Origin: Xanthomonas sp. AM6
GTDB lineage: Bacteria; Pseudomonadota; Gammaproteobacteria; Xanthomonadales; Xanthomonadaceae
Direction of reading: 5' to 3'
NCBI RefSeq assembly: GCF_025665335.1
Contig: NZ_CP106869.1
Coordinates: 4,180,501 to 4,244,500, forward strand
DNA length: 64,000 nucleotides
The translations under genes and the position numbers were made by a program. Below, piece by piece: positions 8,687 to 18,333 of the stretch. Numbering within the stretch: position 1 is the stretch's first letter; each line of letters begins with the position of its first letter. The notes below the pieces were generated by a model. The model did not search any database. It had not been told where the DNA came from and saw only the letters and a list, made by a program, of their open reading frames with translations.

Positions 8687-9385
8687 TCACCCAAACACCC
8701 GCTCCAGATCCGCCGCGTCCAGCGCCCGCCATTGCCCGGCCGGCAATTCGCCCAGCGCGAAGCCGCCGATGCGGCTGCGGTGCAGCGCCACCACGTGGTT
8801 GCCGACCGCGGCGAACATGCGCCGCGCCTGGTGGTAGCGGCCTTCGTACAGGGTTATGCGCGCCTGGCGCGGGCCCAGCACTTCCATCTGCACCGGCAGC
8901 AGCGGCGTGGTTTCGGCCTCCAGCATCAGCGCGCCGCTGGCGAACTGCGCCGCCTCGTCGCCGCGCAGGTCTTCGGCCAGGGTCGCTTCGTAGACCTTGG
9001 CCAGCTGCGACTTCGGCGAGACGATGCGATGCAGCAGCGCGCCATCGTCGGTCATCAGCAGCAGGCCGCTGGTATCGCGGTCCAGCCGCCCGACCGTGGA
9101 CAGCAGCGGCGAGCGCAGGCGAAAGCGCGGCGGCAGCAGGTCGTAGACGATGCGGCCCGGGTCCTTGGTCGAGCAGGTGTAGCCGACCGGCTTGTGCAGC
9201 GCCAGGATCAGCCCCGGCGGCGGGTCCAGGGCCTCGCCGTCGACCCGGATCGCGGCATGCTCGACGCGGTCGTCGGCATACAGCACCTCGCCGTCGGCAT
9301 CGGTGATGCGGCCTTCGCGGAACATCTGCGTGACCTGCTTGCGGCTGCCGTAGCCCAGGTTGGCCAGATGCTTGACCAGCTTCAC
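8687..9385 (-). CDS. rsuA: 16S rRNA pseudouridine synthase, RsuA family
   Basis: A 232-residue pseudouridine synthase. An S4-like RNA-binding segment (residues 1-55, NLGYGSRKQVTQMFREGRI) precedes the catalytic domain with the motif GRLDRDTSGLLLMTDDG, whose aspartate is the nucleophile, and the closing RYHQARRMFAAVGN. RsuA modifies U516 of 16S rRNA. The start is GTG 9385, whose last two bases lie in the stop of the preceding methyltransferase gene (GTGA overlap), so both are translated together and act on the same rRNA. Confidence 0.85.
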   Translation of the reverse strand: MKLVKHLANLGYGSRKQVTQMFREGRITDADGEVLYADDRVEHAAIRVDGEALDPPPGLILALHKPVGYTCSTKDPGRIVYDLLPPRFRLRSPLLSTVGRLDRDTSGLLLMTDDGALLHRIVSPKSQLAKVYEATLAEDLRGDEAAQFASGALMLEAETTPLLPVQMEVLGPRQARITLYEGRYHQARRMFAAVGNHVVALHRSRIGGFALGELPAGQWRALDAADLERVFG

Positions 9386-10455
9386 CGGCGCACCGTGGCG
9401 CGGGCGCGCACCGCCAGGATCAGCTTGAAGCCGTCGCGGGTGGCGACCACCGAGGTCTCGCCGAAGCTGGCGTCGAGCACCGCCTCGTAGGGCAGGTGCC
9501 GGTTCGCGACCAGGTACAGCCGCCCGCCCGGCTTGAGCGCCTGCGCGGCCACGGCGATGAAGCGGCGGCCGATGTCCGGGCGTTCCATGCGCCCGGGCGC
9601 GTGAAACGGCGGATTGCTGACGATGAAGTCGTACTGCGCCGGCAGCCCCGCGGTCACGTCGTGCCAGTGGTAGCCGAGCTCGACCGTGGCCGGCGCCTGC
9701 GCCAGGTTGGCCCGGGCCAGCGCCAGCGCGCGCGCGTCGGCCTCGAACAGGTCCAGCGCGGCGATCTTCGGGCAACGCGCGAGCAATTCCGCCGACAGAT
9801 AGCCGTAGCCGGCACCGAGATCGGCGCCGCGCCCGGCTAGGTCGGCAGGCAGGTGTTCGGCCAGCAGCGCCGAGGCCGGGTCGATGCGGTCCCAGGCGAA
9901 CACGCCCGGGCGGCTGCGGAAGCGCCCGTCCAGGATCGGCCGCGGCGCATCCAGCCTGGCCCAGCGCTGCTGCAGCGCGGCGTCGTGGCCACCGTGCAGC
10001 GGCGCGGTCCAGTACACGCGGCAGTGATGCTTGGTCAGCTTGCCGCCCAGCCCGGCCAGTTGCTGCAGGTCGTCCTCGCCGGAGCGCGCGCCTTCGTTGT
10101 TGGACTGGCAGGCGACCACGATGCCGCCCGGCGCGGCCAGCGCCACCGCGCGCGCCAGCAAGGCCCGCGCCTCGTCGCGCTGGCGCGGCGGCAGCACCAG
10201 CACCAGCGCATAGCCGCCGGCATCGTCGTGGTCGTCGGCATCCTCGGCGCGGACCTGCCAGCCGCCCTGCTGCAGCGCGGCCGCGAACGGGCGATAGCCC
10301 TGCTCGCAGACCAGTTGCGCCGGCTGCGCATGCTGGCGCAGCGCCCAGCCCTCGCGCGCGCGCAGGAACAGCACCTTGCCGGCCGGCCAGCGCAGCGCGC
10401 CCTGGGCGAACGGCAGGAACAGGGTGTCGAGGGGAGCGTCTTGCGGTGCCGGCAT
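9382..10455 (-). CDS. rsmC: 16S rRNA (guanine-N2) methyltransferase, RsmC-like
   Basis: A 357-residue two-domain methyltransferase. The N-terminal half resembles a degenerate methyltransferase copy, and the C-terminal half carries the SAM-binding segment DLGAGYGYLSAELL and the catalytic motif NPPFH, typical of RsmC/RlmG, which methylate guanine N2 in rRNA (G1207 of 16S for RsmC). The start ATG 10455 is chosen for the N-terminus MPAPQDAPLDTLFLPF; the frame stays open to 10536. Overlaps rsuA by 4 bases. Confidence 0.78.
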   Translation of the reverse strand: MPAPQDAPLDTLFLPFAQGALRWPAGKVLFLRAREGWALRQHAQPAQLVCEQGYRPFAAALQQGGWQVRAEDADDHDDAGGYALVLVLPPRQRDEARALLARAVALAAPGGIVVACQSNNEGARSGEDDLQQLAGLGGKLTKHHCRVYWTAPLHGGHDAALQQRWARLDAPRPILDGRFRSRPGVFAWDRIDPASALLAEHLPADLAGRGADLGAGYGYLSAELLARCPKIAALDLFEADARALALARANLAQAPATVELGYHWHDVTAGLPAQYDFIVSNPPFHAPGRMERPDIGRRFIAVAAQALKPGGRLYLVANRHLPYEAVLDASFGETSVVATRDGFKLILAVRARATVRR

Positions 10456-10598
10456 CGGGATCGGGTTCTGACAGGGAACGCGCATTCTACCGGCAGCCCG
10501 GCGCCGGCCCGGTTTTGCGCCGAGTGAACGCATCATTGATGCGATGGCAACATCGCCGCGCCTAGGCTGCAGGTCACCCCGAACGGATGGAGAGGCAT

Positions 10599-10862
10599 AT
10601 GCGCGCAGTGTTCATCGGTGGCGTCGTCGACAACAGCGAAGTGGACCTGGAAGGCAGCCAGCCACCGCTGCACTACCCGGAAAACACCGGCACCGGGCGC
10701 CCGCGCTACCGCCTGCACCAGCGCGGCGAACGCGAGGACGGCAGCGTGGTCTACGCGGTGTATGCCGCGCCGGAACTCGGCGACAGCGAGGTCGAGCGGG
10801 TGGTCAGCGAGCGCGGCTACGCGCGCCGTTTCGGGGTGGAGCCGGCGCCGGTGGAGCACTGA
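10599..10862 (+). CDS. Small hypothetical protein
   Basis: An 87-residue protein, not recognised. It opens MRAVFIGGVVDNSEVDL and contains RPRYRLHQRGEREDGSVVYA, a plausible small beta-rich fold without membrane segments or signal peptide. The ATG at 10599 is chosen over 10587 because GGAG lies six bases before it. It is divergent from rsmC with 143 bp between. Codon use is like the neighbours, so it is probably a real gene. Confidence 0.65.
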   Translation: MRAVFIGGVVDNSEVDLEGSQPPLHYPENTGTGRPRYRLHQRGEREDGSVVYAVYAAPELGDSEVERVVSERGYARRFGVEPAPVEH

Positions 10863-11198
10863 GGGGCCGGGACTGGGGATTCGGGATTGGGGATGCGTTG
10901 CGGGAGCGATCGCCTGCCGCATCGATCGCTTCGATCCAGATATCGCCGTTGCGGCGCCTGGGCCATGCGCGCCGCTTCGGCGTGCAGCCGCGATGGGCTT
11001 GTATCGATGACCGGCGTTGCCGGGTTGGCGCCCTCCAGTATTTCGTAGGAGCGACGTCAGTCGCGACGGGCGTTACCGATAACGCCTGTCGCGACTGAAG
11101 TCGCTCCTACATGGGCGTCCCTACATGGGCGCCGTATTGAAGGGGCATCGAAGCCGCGCGGCTCATCGGGAGCCGGACGCGGCCGCCATCGCCGATGG
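10863..11198. other. Non-coding gap with heptamer repeats and a REP element
   Basis: No gene recognised. The left part (10867-10892) has imperfect GGGATTG heptamers; the middle is unremarkable; the right part holds the REP-like element at 11045-11110. Transcripts from both sides run into it. Confidence 0.6.
11045..11110. repeat. REP-like inverted repeat, GACTTCAGTCGC variant
   Basis: Inverted arms 11045-11068 and 11087-11110 with the alternative core GCGACTTCAGTCGCGAC (one arm reads GACGTCAGTC). The two bases that differ from the main family are compensated in the other arm except at one site, so stem pairing is kept. Confidence 0.8.
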
Positions 11199-12533
11199 CT
11201 ACTGGCCCGCCTTGGGCGTGACCCGCCAGATCACGTTGCCGACGTCGTCGGCCACCAGCAGCGCGCCGGGCTTGTCCACCGCCACGCCGACCGGGCGGCC
11301 CTGGGCCTTGCCTTCGGCGTCGAGGAAGCCGGTCAGCACGTCCTGCGCCTTGCCGCTGGGCTTGCCGCCGGCGAAGGGCACGTAGACCACCTTGTAGCCG
11401 GACGGCGGATTGCGGTTCCAGGAGCCGTGCTGGCCGATGAAGGCGCCGCCGCGGTACGCCTGCGGCAGCAGCGCGCCTTCGTAGAAGCTCAGCCCGAGCG
11501 AGGCGGTATGCGCGCCCAGCGCGTAGTCCGGCTTGATCGCGCTGGCCACCATCTCCGCGTTCTGCGACTGCACGCGTTCGTCCACGTGCTGGCCGTAGTA
11601 GCTGTACGGCCAGCCGTAGAAGCCGCCCTCGCGCACCGAGGTCAGGTAGTCGGGCACCAGGTCGCTGCCGATCTCGTCGCGCTCGTTGACCACCACCCAC
11701 AGCGTGTCCGCGCCCGGCTGCCAGGCCAGTCCGACCGGATTGCGCAGGCCGCTGGCGAACACCCGGGTGGCGCCGCTTTGCGCGTCCACTTCCAGGATCG
11801 CGGCGCGGTTGAGCTCGGCGTCCATGCCGTTCTCGGCGACGTTGCTGTTGGAGCCGACGCCGACGTAGAGCTTCTTGCCGTCGCGGCTGGCCAGCAGGCT
11901 CTTGGTCCAGTGATGGTTGATGCCGCCGGGCAGATTGGCGATGAAGCTGGGCGCGTCGCTGATCTGGGTGTCGCCGTCCTTGTACGGGAAGCTGACCAGC
12001 GCGTCGGCATTGGCCACGTACAGGCGGTCGCCGACCAGGGCCATGCCGAACGGCGAATACAGGCCCTTGAGGAACTGCGTGCGCACTTCCGCCACGCCGT
12101 CGCCGTCGGCGTCGCGCAGCAGGGTGATGCGGTTGGCGCTGGGCACGGTGGAGCCGGCCTTGGCCATCATCGCGTCCTGGATCTTGTCGCGCAGGCCGCT
12201 GCTTTCCTTCTCCGGCGCCGGCGGCGCCGCGGTCTCGGCCACCAGCACGTCGCCGTTGGGCAGCACGTACAGCCAGCGCGGGTGGTCCAGGTCGCGGGCG
12301 AAGGCCTGCACCGCCAGGCCGGCGGCCGGTACCGGCGCGGCGCCGTCGGCCCAGCGCTTGACCTCGGCGACCTTCACCGTGGGGATCATGCGCTTCACCG
12401 GATCGGGTAGCACCGGATCGGGTCCCATCCCCTCTTCGATGGAGTGCTTGGCGGTGTCGCCACAGGCACTCAACACGGCAGCGGACAGGAGGCACAGGGC
12501 CCAACGGGCAGGGGACGAGGAAAGGCGCGTCAT
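11199..12533 (-). CDS. PQQ-dependent sugar (sorbosone) dehydrogenase-like lipoprotein
   Basis: A 444-residue lipoprotein; the lipobox LSAC gives an acylated Cys at residue 24. The body is a six-bladed propeller of the glucose/sorbosone dehydrogenase family, with [40 protein letters not shown] and [11 protein letters not shown]. Such enzymes oxidise aldoses or sorbosone with PQQ and feed electrons to the respiratory chain; substrate and cofactor here are inferred. ATG 12533 fits the signal peptide; an in-frame ATG at 12551 is possible. No PQQ synthesis genes are in the window. Confidence 0.8.
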   Translation of the reverse strand: MTRLSSSPARWALCLLSAAVLSACGDTAKHSIEEGMGPDPVLPDPVKRMIPTVKVAEVKRWADGAAPVPAAGLAVQAFARDLDHPRWLYVLPNGDVLVAETAAPPAPEKESSGLRDKIQDAMMAKAGSTVPSANRITLLRDADGDGVAEVRTQFLKGLYSPFGMALVGDRLYVANADALVSFPYKDGDTQISDAPSFIANLPGGINHHWTKSLLASRDGKKLYVGVGSNSNVAENGMDAELNRAAILEVDAQSGATRVFASGLRNPVGLAWQPGADTLWVVVNERDEIGSDLVPDYLTSVREGGFYGWPYSYYGQHVDERVQSQNAEMVASAIKPDYALGAHTASLGLSFYEGALLPQAYRGGAFIGQHGSWNRNPPSGYKVVYVPFAGGKPSGKAQDVLTGFLDAEGKAQGRPVGVAVDKPGALLVADDVGNVIWRVTPKAGQ

Positions 12534-12637
12534 CGCGGCTCGGTTCTCCATGGGGTCGGCGGGATCACCGATGATGCACAGCGCGCGCTTGGCGAACGTG
12601 AAAAAGATGTCAAATGCAGCTGCGCCGCACGCGGCGA

Positions 12638-12928
12638 TCAGGAGGTCGGCGACAGCGGCTGCACGCCGCGGATCCGGTCCAGCCAGATGTAGTGCTGCTG
12701 CCCGGGCTGCAGCAGGTCGTCCAGCCGCAGCACGCCGTTGACGCCTTCGCGCTCGTCGTGGTCGCGGAAGGTCTGCAGGGTCGGCCGGACCGACACCGTG
12801 CCGCTGACCTGGCTGCCGTCGTCCAGCTGCAGCAGCACCTGCGCCTGGTCGGGCAATTGCGGCAGCCACGCCTGCAGCGCGGCGATGGCGTCGGGGTCGG
12901 TATGCACCGCGTCGGCGTACTTGGTCAT
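12638..12928 (-). CDS. DUF3247 family protein (Sm-like fold)
   Basis: A 96-residue protein of the DUF3247 family found in Xanthomonadaceae. Pattern [20 protein letters not shown] followed by [15 protein letters not shown] is that of a small beta barrel; a Xanthomonas member of this family has, to my recollection, a variant Sm-like structure. Function unknown. ATG at 12928 is preceded by CAGGAGACGCGC, the same leader seen before the small gene at 15168-15416. Confidence 0.7.
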   Translation of the reverse strand: MTKYADAVHTDPDAIAALQAWLPQLPDQAQVLLQLDDGSQVSGTVSVRPTLQTFRDHDEREGVNGVLRLDDLLQPGQQHYIWLDRIRGVQPLSPTS

Positions 12929-12992
12929 GCGCGTCTCCTGCGAGGAACTGTGCGCACGCTAGCGGCTGCCACGTGAAAAACCGGGAAAACGG

Positions 12993-14996
12993 CTATGGCT
13001 GCCGCGCGAACCGCACCGCGGACACCAGCTGCGCCACGCTGTACGGCTTGGCCAGGTGTTCCTGGAAGCCGGATTGCAGCGCGCGGTGGCGATCGTCGGC
13101 GCGCGCCAGCGCCGTCACCGCCACGGCCGGCAGTTCGGCCGCTTCCAGGCCCATGTTGTCGCGGATCGTGCGGATCAGGCCGTAGCCGTCCATGCCGGGC
13201 ATGCCGATGTCGGTGACCATCACGTCGATGCGATCGTGGCCGCCGTCGTCCAGCACCGCCAGCGCTTCGCTGGCCGAACCGGCGGTGACCACCTCCGCGC
13301 CCTGCTCCTCGAGCAGGCGCCGCAGGTATTCGAGCATGTCCGGCTGGTCCTCCACCGCCAGCAGGCGCATGCCCTTCAGCGCATAGGCTTCCACCACCTG
13401 CTCGGCCATCGCGAAGGCGCGCACCTCGCGCAGCGGCCGCTTGCCCGGCTGGTTGCGGTGCAGCGGCAGGCGCACGGTGAACACCGCGCCGCAACCGCGG
13501 CCTTCGCTGGCCGCGCTGACCTGGCCGCCATGCATTTCCACCAGCTGCTGCACGATCGCCAGGCCCAGGCCCAGGCCGCCGTGCAGGCGCGTGGTGGTGC
13601 CGTCGGCCTGGCGGAAGCGGCCGAACAGATGCGGCAGGAATTCCGGCGGAATGCCGTCGCCGGAGTCGCGCACCGCGACCGTCACGTGCTCGCCGTCGGG
13701 GTCGATGTCGATCGCCAGTTCGATCTGCCCATGCGCCGGGGTGAACTTGATCGCGTTGGACAACAGGTTCCAGAACACCTGCTGCAGGCGCGTGGCGTCG
13801 CCCAGCACCAGGCATGGCTGCGGCGGCTCGCGCAGGGTCAGCGCCTGGTCCTTGCCCTCGGCCACCGGCTCCTGCGCGCGCAGCGCCTCGCGGACCTGTT
13901 CGGCCAGGTCCAGCGCCTCCACTTCCAGCTGCACCTTGCCCAGCAGCATGCTGCTCAGGTCGAGCATGTCCGAGATCAGCCGCTGCTGCGCGCGCGCGCT
14001 GCTGGCGATCACCGACAGGCCCTTGCTGCTCGGATCGCCCGGCGGCAGCCGCTGCAGCAGCAGGTCGCTCCAGCCCAGGATGGTGGTCAGCGGCGTGCGC
14101 AGCTCGTGCGACAGCGTGGCCAGGAATTCGTCCTTCAGCCGCGCCATGCTCTCGGCGGCGTTGCGCGCGCTGCGTTCGGATTCGAGCAGCTGTTCGCGGG
14201 CCAGTTCGATGTCGCGGCGCTCGGTGACGTCCGGGCTGCTGCCGGCCAGGCCGATGAACTCGCCCTCGGCCGAGTAGCGCGGCACCGCAGTCATCTCGAT
14301 CCAGCGCCATTCGCCGTCATGGCGGCGCGCGCGCACCAGCGCGCGCAGGTTGCGCTGCTCGTCCAGCGCGTTGCGCAGCTCGAAGGCGAACACGCCGGCG
14401 TCCTCCGGGTGCAGCACGTCGCCCCAGCCCGGCCACGCGTCGTCGGCCTGCAGGTCGATGCCGAAGAATTCGGCGTAGGCGGTATTGGTGAAACGCAGCT
14501 GGCCGGTGTCGTCCAGCACCCACACCGGCATCGGCAGGCCTTCGGCGAGCGCGCTGAAGCGCGCCTCGCTCTCGGCCAGGTCGCGCTCCACGCGCTTGCG
14601 CTCGGTGATGTCCAGGAACTGCACGGCGACCTGCCGCTGTTCCGGCGCACCGACGCGGAACGCATCCACCGCCCACCAGCGCCCGAACCCGGCGGCGAAG
14701 TTCTCGAACTTGGCCGAGCGCCCGCTCAGGGCCACTTCGCCGTACACGCGGAACCAGTGCTCCTCGTGGGTCGGCGACAGCTCGCGCATGCGCCGGCCGA
14801 TAACGTCGTGCATGCCGGTCTCGCGTTCGAACGCCGGGTTGACCTCCAGGAACACGTAGTCGACCGCGCGCTGGTCCTCGTCGAACAGCACCTGCACCAC
14901 GCAGAAGCCGGAATCGATCTTGTCGAAGATCTCGCGGTAGTGCAGGTCGGAGCCCTGCGCGCGCGACGAGGAGGAAGCTTCGGTACTGGCATGCAT
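12993..14996 (-). CDS. PAS-PAS hybrid sensor histidine kinase with receiver domain
   Basis: A 667-residue cytoplasmic kinase without membrane helices. Order: PAS (about 20-135), PAS (about 143-262), HisKA with phospho-acceptor His297 (SHELRTP), ATPase domain with N box Asn414 (WNLLSNAIKFTP), G1 DSGDG and G2 GLGLGLAI, then a receiver domain with Asp596 (VTDIGMPGMDG) and Lys650. It would sense a soluble signal through PAS and autophosphorylate, then pass phosphate to its own receiver. No output regulator adjoins it. ATG 14996 is the first start consistent with the PAS domain; no good Shine-Dalgarno is visible there. Confidence 0.85.
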   Translation of the reverse strand: MHASTEASSSSRAQGSDLHYREIFDKIDSGFCVVQVLFDEDQRAVDYVFLEVNPAFERETGMHDVIGRRMRELSPTHEEHWFRVYGEVALSGRSAKFENFAAGFGRWWAVDAFRVGAPEQRQVAVQFLDITERKRVERDLAESEARFSALAEGLPMPVWVLDDTGQLRFTNTAYAEFFGIDLQADDAWPGWGDVLHPEDAGVFAFELRNALDEQRNLRALVRARRHDGEWRWIEMTAVPRYSAEGEFIGLAGSSPDVTERRDIELAREQLLESERSARNAAESMARLKDEFLATLSHELRTPLTTILGWSDLLLQRLPPGDPSSKGLSVIASSARAQQRLISDMLDLSSMLLGKVQLEVEALDLAEQVREALRAQEPVAEGKDQALTLREPPQPCLVLGDATRLQQVFWNLLSNAIKFTPAHGQIELAIDIDPDGEHVTVAVRDSGDGIPPEFLPHLFGRFRQADGTTTRLHGGLGLGLAIVQQLVEMHGGQVSAASEGRGCGAVFTVRLPLHRNQPGKRPLREVRAFAMAEQVVEAYALKGMRLLAVEDQPDMLEYLRRLLEEQGAEVVTAGSASEALAVLDDGGHDRIDVMVTDIGMPGMDGYGLIRTIRDNMGLEAAELPAVAVTALARADDRHRALQSGFQEHLAKPYSVAQLVSAVRFARQP

Positions 14997-15167
14997 GAGG
15001 GAGTGTGCTCTGGAGACGGCCTGCGGCGGCGGGTGCGGCGACGCGGTCGGCGCCCATGGCGTTTGACGGATGCCTGGCACCGGGCGGCGCGACGGACCCC
15101 GCATCTTGTTAAGCCGTTCCGCTGCCGTCAAGCCGGACCGGGCGCGGCGTCGCACGGATGCCGAACG

Positions 15168-15416
15168 TCACCAGAGAAAGGCGACCACCAGCACGATCCC
15201 CAACGACGCCAGCGCGATCCCGGCGATGACGCCCCATTGGGTGAGCCGCGCGCTGCGCAGCGCCTGTTCTTCCAGCCAGCGCTCGGCCTCGCCGCGCCAC
15301 GGCAGCGGCGGCGACTGGTCCAGCAGCTGCTGGACCCGCGCCACGCCCAGTTCGCGGCATTGCTGCCGGCACTGTTCCGGGGCGGTGGCGTCTTCCGGCG
15401 CGATTGCGTAGGACAT
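15168..15416 (-). CDS. Small tail-anchored hypothetical membrane protein
   Basis: An 82-residue protein: a hydrophilic N-terminal region with two Cys (EQCRQQCRELG) and one C-terminal membrane helix (GVIAGIALASLGIVLVVAF) with the tail ending FLW. Not recognised. ATG at 15416 is preceded by CAGGAGACGCGC, identical to the leader of the gene at 12638-12928. It lies between the hybrid kinase and another unknown, all on the minus strand. Confidence 0.65.
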   Translation of the reverse strand: MSYAIAPEDATAPEQCRQQCRELGVARVQQLLDQSPPLPWRGEAERWLEEQALRSARLTQWGVIAGIALASLGIVLVVAFLW

Positions 15417-15435
15417 GCGCGTCTCCTGTCGTGTT

Positions 15436-15906
15436 CTAGCCCAGCGTGAAGCGCGGGCTGTCGCTGGCCAGTTCGTGCTCCACCGCCATCCGCGCCAGGC
15501 GCGTGTAGTTGGCGCGCGGACCGGCGCCGCGGCCGACGATCAGGCCCAGGTACTCCAGGCCGGTCCACACCCGCGCCTTCCACTCGACCCCGCTCTCGGC
15601 CAGCACCAAGGTCAGCGAATAGCGGAAGCCCTGCCCCTGCGGGCTGCGGTAGGCGTAGATCGGCGGGAACTGCACCGCCACGTCCTGCTGCTCGCCCAGC
15701 GACGCCAGGTAGCGGCGCAGTTCCTGGCGCACGTCTTCGCCCGGGGGCAGGCGCAGGTGGCGCGCCGCGGCGTCCAGGTCCGCCTGCTGGTCGACGAAAC
15801 TGGCCGCGCCGCTCGCCGGACTGTGCCCATGGCGCTTGGCCCAGTCGATGAACTGCAGGCGCACGTCCGAGGCGGCGTGGGCCTGGTGGAACAGCGGCAT
15901 CTTCAT
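15436..15906 (-). CDS. Conserved hypothetical protein
   Basis: A 156-residue soluble protein, function unknown. N-terminus MKMPLFHQAHAASDVRLQF; the central part VQFPPIYAYRSPQGQGFRYS and LEYLGLIVGRGAGPRANYT looks like a compact alpha/beta domain. No signal peptide or catalytic motif is recognised. It ends 19 bp before the start of the next minus-strand gene, so the two probably form one transcript. Confidence 0.6.
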   Translation of the reverse strand: MKMPLFHQAHAASDVRLQFIDWAKRHGHSPASGAASFVDQQADLDAAARHLRLPPGEDVRQELRRYLASLGEQQDVAVQFPPIYAYRSPQGQGFRYSLTLVLAESGVEWKARVWTGLEYLGLIVGRGAGPRANYTRLARMAVEHELASDSPRFTLG

Positions 15907-16107
15907 GCGATCCCCGAATCACGTGTTGTGGCCGCCATGGTCGCGCGGGGGCCGTGAAGCATGCGGCGACGCAGCGTGAACCGCACGTCACACCGGCGAC
16001 GCGCGCATGAACCGGTGGAGAACGGATGCCGCCGGCGGCCGCGGCGCGATTGCGGCGACGCGCGGTCAGGCACACACTGGCGGGGCCGTTTCCCGTGGAG
16101 ATCCGCC

Positions 16108-16677
16108 ATGAAGATCCGATATGCCTGGACGGCGCTGGCCCTGGCCTGCCTGCTGGCGGGCGGAGCCTCCGCCGAAGTCCGCAACGTCACCGATCCGCAG
16201 GCCGTGCGCAGCACCGAGGGCGATGGCCCGGTGCAGGTGCGCTGGACCGACCCCGCCGCCTTCAGCGAACTGCGCTACAGCCGCAACCGCTGGGAAGCGC
16301 AGCGCGGCGACTGGGTGCGGCAGCTGGCCGACTACCTGCAGCAGCGCGCCGGCAAGCAGCTGGCACCGGGCCAGCGCCTGGACGTGGAGCTGACCGACAT
16401 CAAGCGCGCCGGCGACTACGAAGGCTGGCACGGCCCGCAATGGAACGACGTGCGGGTGATGCGCGACATCTACCCGCCGCGGATCAGCCTGAACTTCACC
16501 CTGTACGGCGCCGACGGCCAGGTGCTGGACCAGGGCGAGCGCAAGCTGCTCGACACCAGCTACCTGCTCAACAGCTCGATCGGCCTGAGCAACGATCCGC
16601 TGCGTTATGAGAAGCGGATGCTGGACGATTGGCTGCGCCGCCAGTTCCGCGACCAGGCCGCGGTGGCCGAACGCTGA
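16108..16677 (+). CDS. DUF3016 family periplasmic protein
   Basis: A 189-residue protein with a Sec signal peptide (LACLLAGGASAEV, cleavage near residue 22). The mature part matches DUF3016: VQVRWTDPAAFSELRYS, LADYLQQRAGKQLAPGQRLD and the aromatic PPRISLNFTLYGADGQVLDQ. Function unknown; probably periplasmic. ATG 16108 has GGAGAT upstream and begins the signal peptide; the open frame back to 15961 is not supported. Divergent from the unknown gene at 15436. Confidence 0.75.
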   Translation: MKIRYAWTALALACLLAGGASAEVRNVTDPQAVRSTEGDGPVQVRWTDPAAFSELRYSRNRWEAQRGDWVRQLADYLQQRAGKQLAPGQRLDVELTDIKRAGDYEGWHGPQWNDVRVMRDIYPPRISLNFTLYGADGQVLDQGERKLLDTSYLLNSSIGLSNDPLRYEKRMLDDWLRRQFRDQAAVAER

Positions 16678-16689
16678 GTGGTGGGGCGG

Positions 16690-17125
16690 GCTTCGGCGGC
16701 GCTGTGTCGCGGCCGAAGCCGCTCTCATGCGTTGCAGGAGGGCTCCAGTCCGGCGGCTTCCGAAGCCGGAAGGTCTCCTGCTCCGTCGGTCGCGGCTAAA
16801 GCCGCTCCTACAGTTGTCGGTCGCGGCTGAAGCCGCTCCTACAGTTGCTTGCGGCCGGTCGGCTGGGCGCTGCAGGAGGTATTTCCGCCTCTGGACGGCG
16901 GCTGAAGCTGAAAGGTCTGTCGCTTCGTTCGTCGCAGCCGAAGTCGCTCCCACAGGGGCTTGCGGACGGTGGCTGGTGCGCTGGAGGAGGCTGGCTCAGC
17001 CGATTTTGTCGAAGCCGGCGGCATCGCGGCGCCGTTCGTCGCGGCTGAAGCCGCTCCTACAGAAAATGGGATGCGTGGCGGTGCGGGATGCGCCCTGCTG
17101 TGGGAGGGACTTCGGTCCCGACTGC
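16690..17125. repeat. Cluster of REP-like arms in a 580-bp gene-free gap
   Basis: The interval 16678-17259 has no recognisable gene. It contains several REP arms, most in one orientation: 16789-16813 and 16819-16842 (tandem GTCGCGGCTAAAGCCGCTCC / GTCGCGGCTGAAGCCGCTCC), 16929-16953 (diverged), 17038-17061 and a facing partial arm near 17098-17119 (GGGAGGGACTTCGGTCCCGA). Spacing is irregular and several stems are incomplete, so this looks like repeated insertion and decay. Confidence 0.75.
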
Positions 17126-17259
17126 ACGGGGCTCGGCGTGGGCCATTGCTTCGCGCGCCACGCTCGATGGTCGGAGCAACGCGCTCCCGGGAGGTTGCTA
17201 CGGCGTTGGCCCAGGCCACCGCGGCCGCCATTCCGAAAACCCAGCGGCCCGTGGCGCGC

Positions 17260-18333
17260 TCAGCCGCCCAGGTACTGGCGCGGCGCGCGCTTGAGCCCGC
17301 ACAGCAGGCGGTAGGCGCTGGAACCGCAGCGGCCCGCCAGGATGTCGATGCGCGGTTGCGCGCCCCACAGCTGCACGTCGCTGCCGCGCCCGGCCTGCGG
17401 GTGGTCGGTCAGGTCCACGGTCAGCATGTCCATCGACACCCGCCCGATCAGTTCGCCGGGCGCGCCGTCGATCAGCACCGGGGTGCCGTTGGGCGCGAAC
17501 TGCGGATAGCCGTCGGCGTAGCCGATCGCCACCACGCCGACCCGGGTCGGGCGCGGCGCGACGAAGCGCGCGCCGTAGCCGACCGGCTCGCCGGCGGCCA
17601 GCTCGCGCACCGCGATGACCTTGGACTGCAAGGTCATCACCGGGCGCAGCTCGCCCGGCAGTTCGGCGCCGGCGGCGAACGGGTCGGCGCCGTACAGCAT
17701 CAGTCCCGGGCGCGCCCAGTCGTTGCGCAGCTGCGGCCAGCCCAGCAGCGCCGGCGAATTGCACAGGCTGGTCTCGCCGGCCAGGCCTTCGGTGGCCCGG
17801 CGGAACACCTCGACCTGCTCCAGGGTGCGCGCGCTGTCCAGCTCGTCGGCGCGCGCGAAATGGGTCATCAGCACCAGCCGCTGCACCTGCGGCAGCGCGC
17901 TCAGCCGCGCGTGCGCGGCGCGGAAGTCGTCCGGCGCCAGGCCCAGCCGGTGCATGCCGCTGTCCAGCTTCAGCCACAGGCACAGCGGCTGCGGCGCGGC
18001 GTAGGCGGCGATCGCCTCCACCTGCCACGGCGAGGCCACCGCGCACCACAGGCCATGCTCGGCGATCAGCGGCAGTTCGTCGGCATCGAAGAAGCCTTCC
18101 AGCAGCAGGATCGGCGCGGCGATGCCGGCCTGGCGCAGCTCCAGCGCCTCCTCGATGCAGGCCACCGCGAAGCCGTCGGCCTCCGCTTCCAGCGCGCGCG
18201 CGCAGGCCACCGCACCGTGCCCGTAGGCATCGGCCTTGACCACCGCCAGCGCCTTGCCGCCGCCCAGTTGCCGGGCCAGGCGGTAGTTGTGGCGCAGCGC
18301 GTGGAGATCGATCAACGCACGGGCTGGGCGCAC
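17260..18333 (-). CDS. alr: Alanine racemase (PLP-dependent)
   Basis: A 357-residue alanine racemase that interconverts L- and D-alanine. PLP lysine Lys33 in [10 protein letters not shown], the catalytic tyrosine in PVGYGARF (about residue 250), and the C-terminal [11 protein letters not shown], which shapes the active-site entrance. GTG start at 18333 gives the family N-terminus [17 protein letters not shown]. It overlaps the end of dadA by 22 bases, so they form one operon. In this context it acts as a catabolic (DadX-type) racemase feeding DadA, and may also supply D-alanine for the cell wall. Confidence 0.9.
   Translation of the reverse strand: MRPARALIDLHALRHNYRLARQLGGGKALAVVKADAYGHGAVACARALEAEADGFAVACIEEALELRQAGIAAPILLLEGFFDADELPLIAEHGLWCAVASPWQVEAIAAYAAPQPLCLWLKLDSGMHRLGLAPDDFRAAHARLSALPQVQRLVLMTHFARADELDSARTLEQVEVFRRATEGLAGETSLCNSPALLGWPQLRNDWARPGLMLYGADPFAAGAELPGELRPVMTLQSKVIAVRELAAGEPVGYGARFVAPRPTRVGVVAIGYADGYPQFAPNGTPVLIDGAPGELIGRVSMDMLTVDLTDHPQAGRGSDVQLWGAQPRIDILAGRCGSSAYRLLCGLKRAPRQYLGG

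Noticed and set aside
10863-10900. Telomere-like or phase-variable heptamer tract
   Set aside because: Only three imperfect units and no coding region affected; grouped with the GGGATTG repeats.
13056-15449. A 797-codon plus-strand open frame opposite the hybrid kinase
   Set aside because: His/Gln/Arg/Ala-rich composition without any motif; the minus-strand kinase explains the interval.
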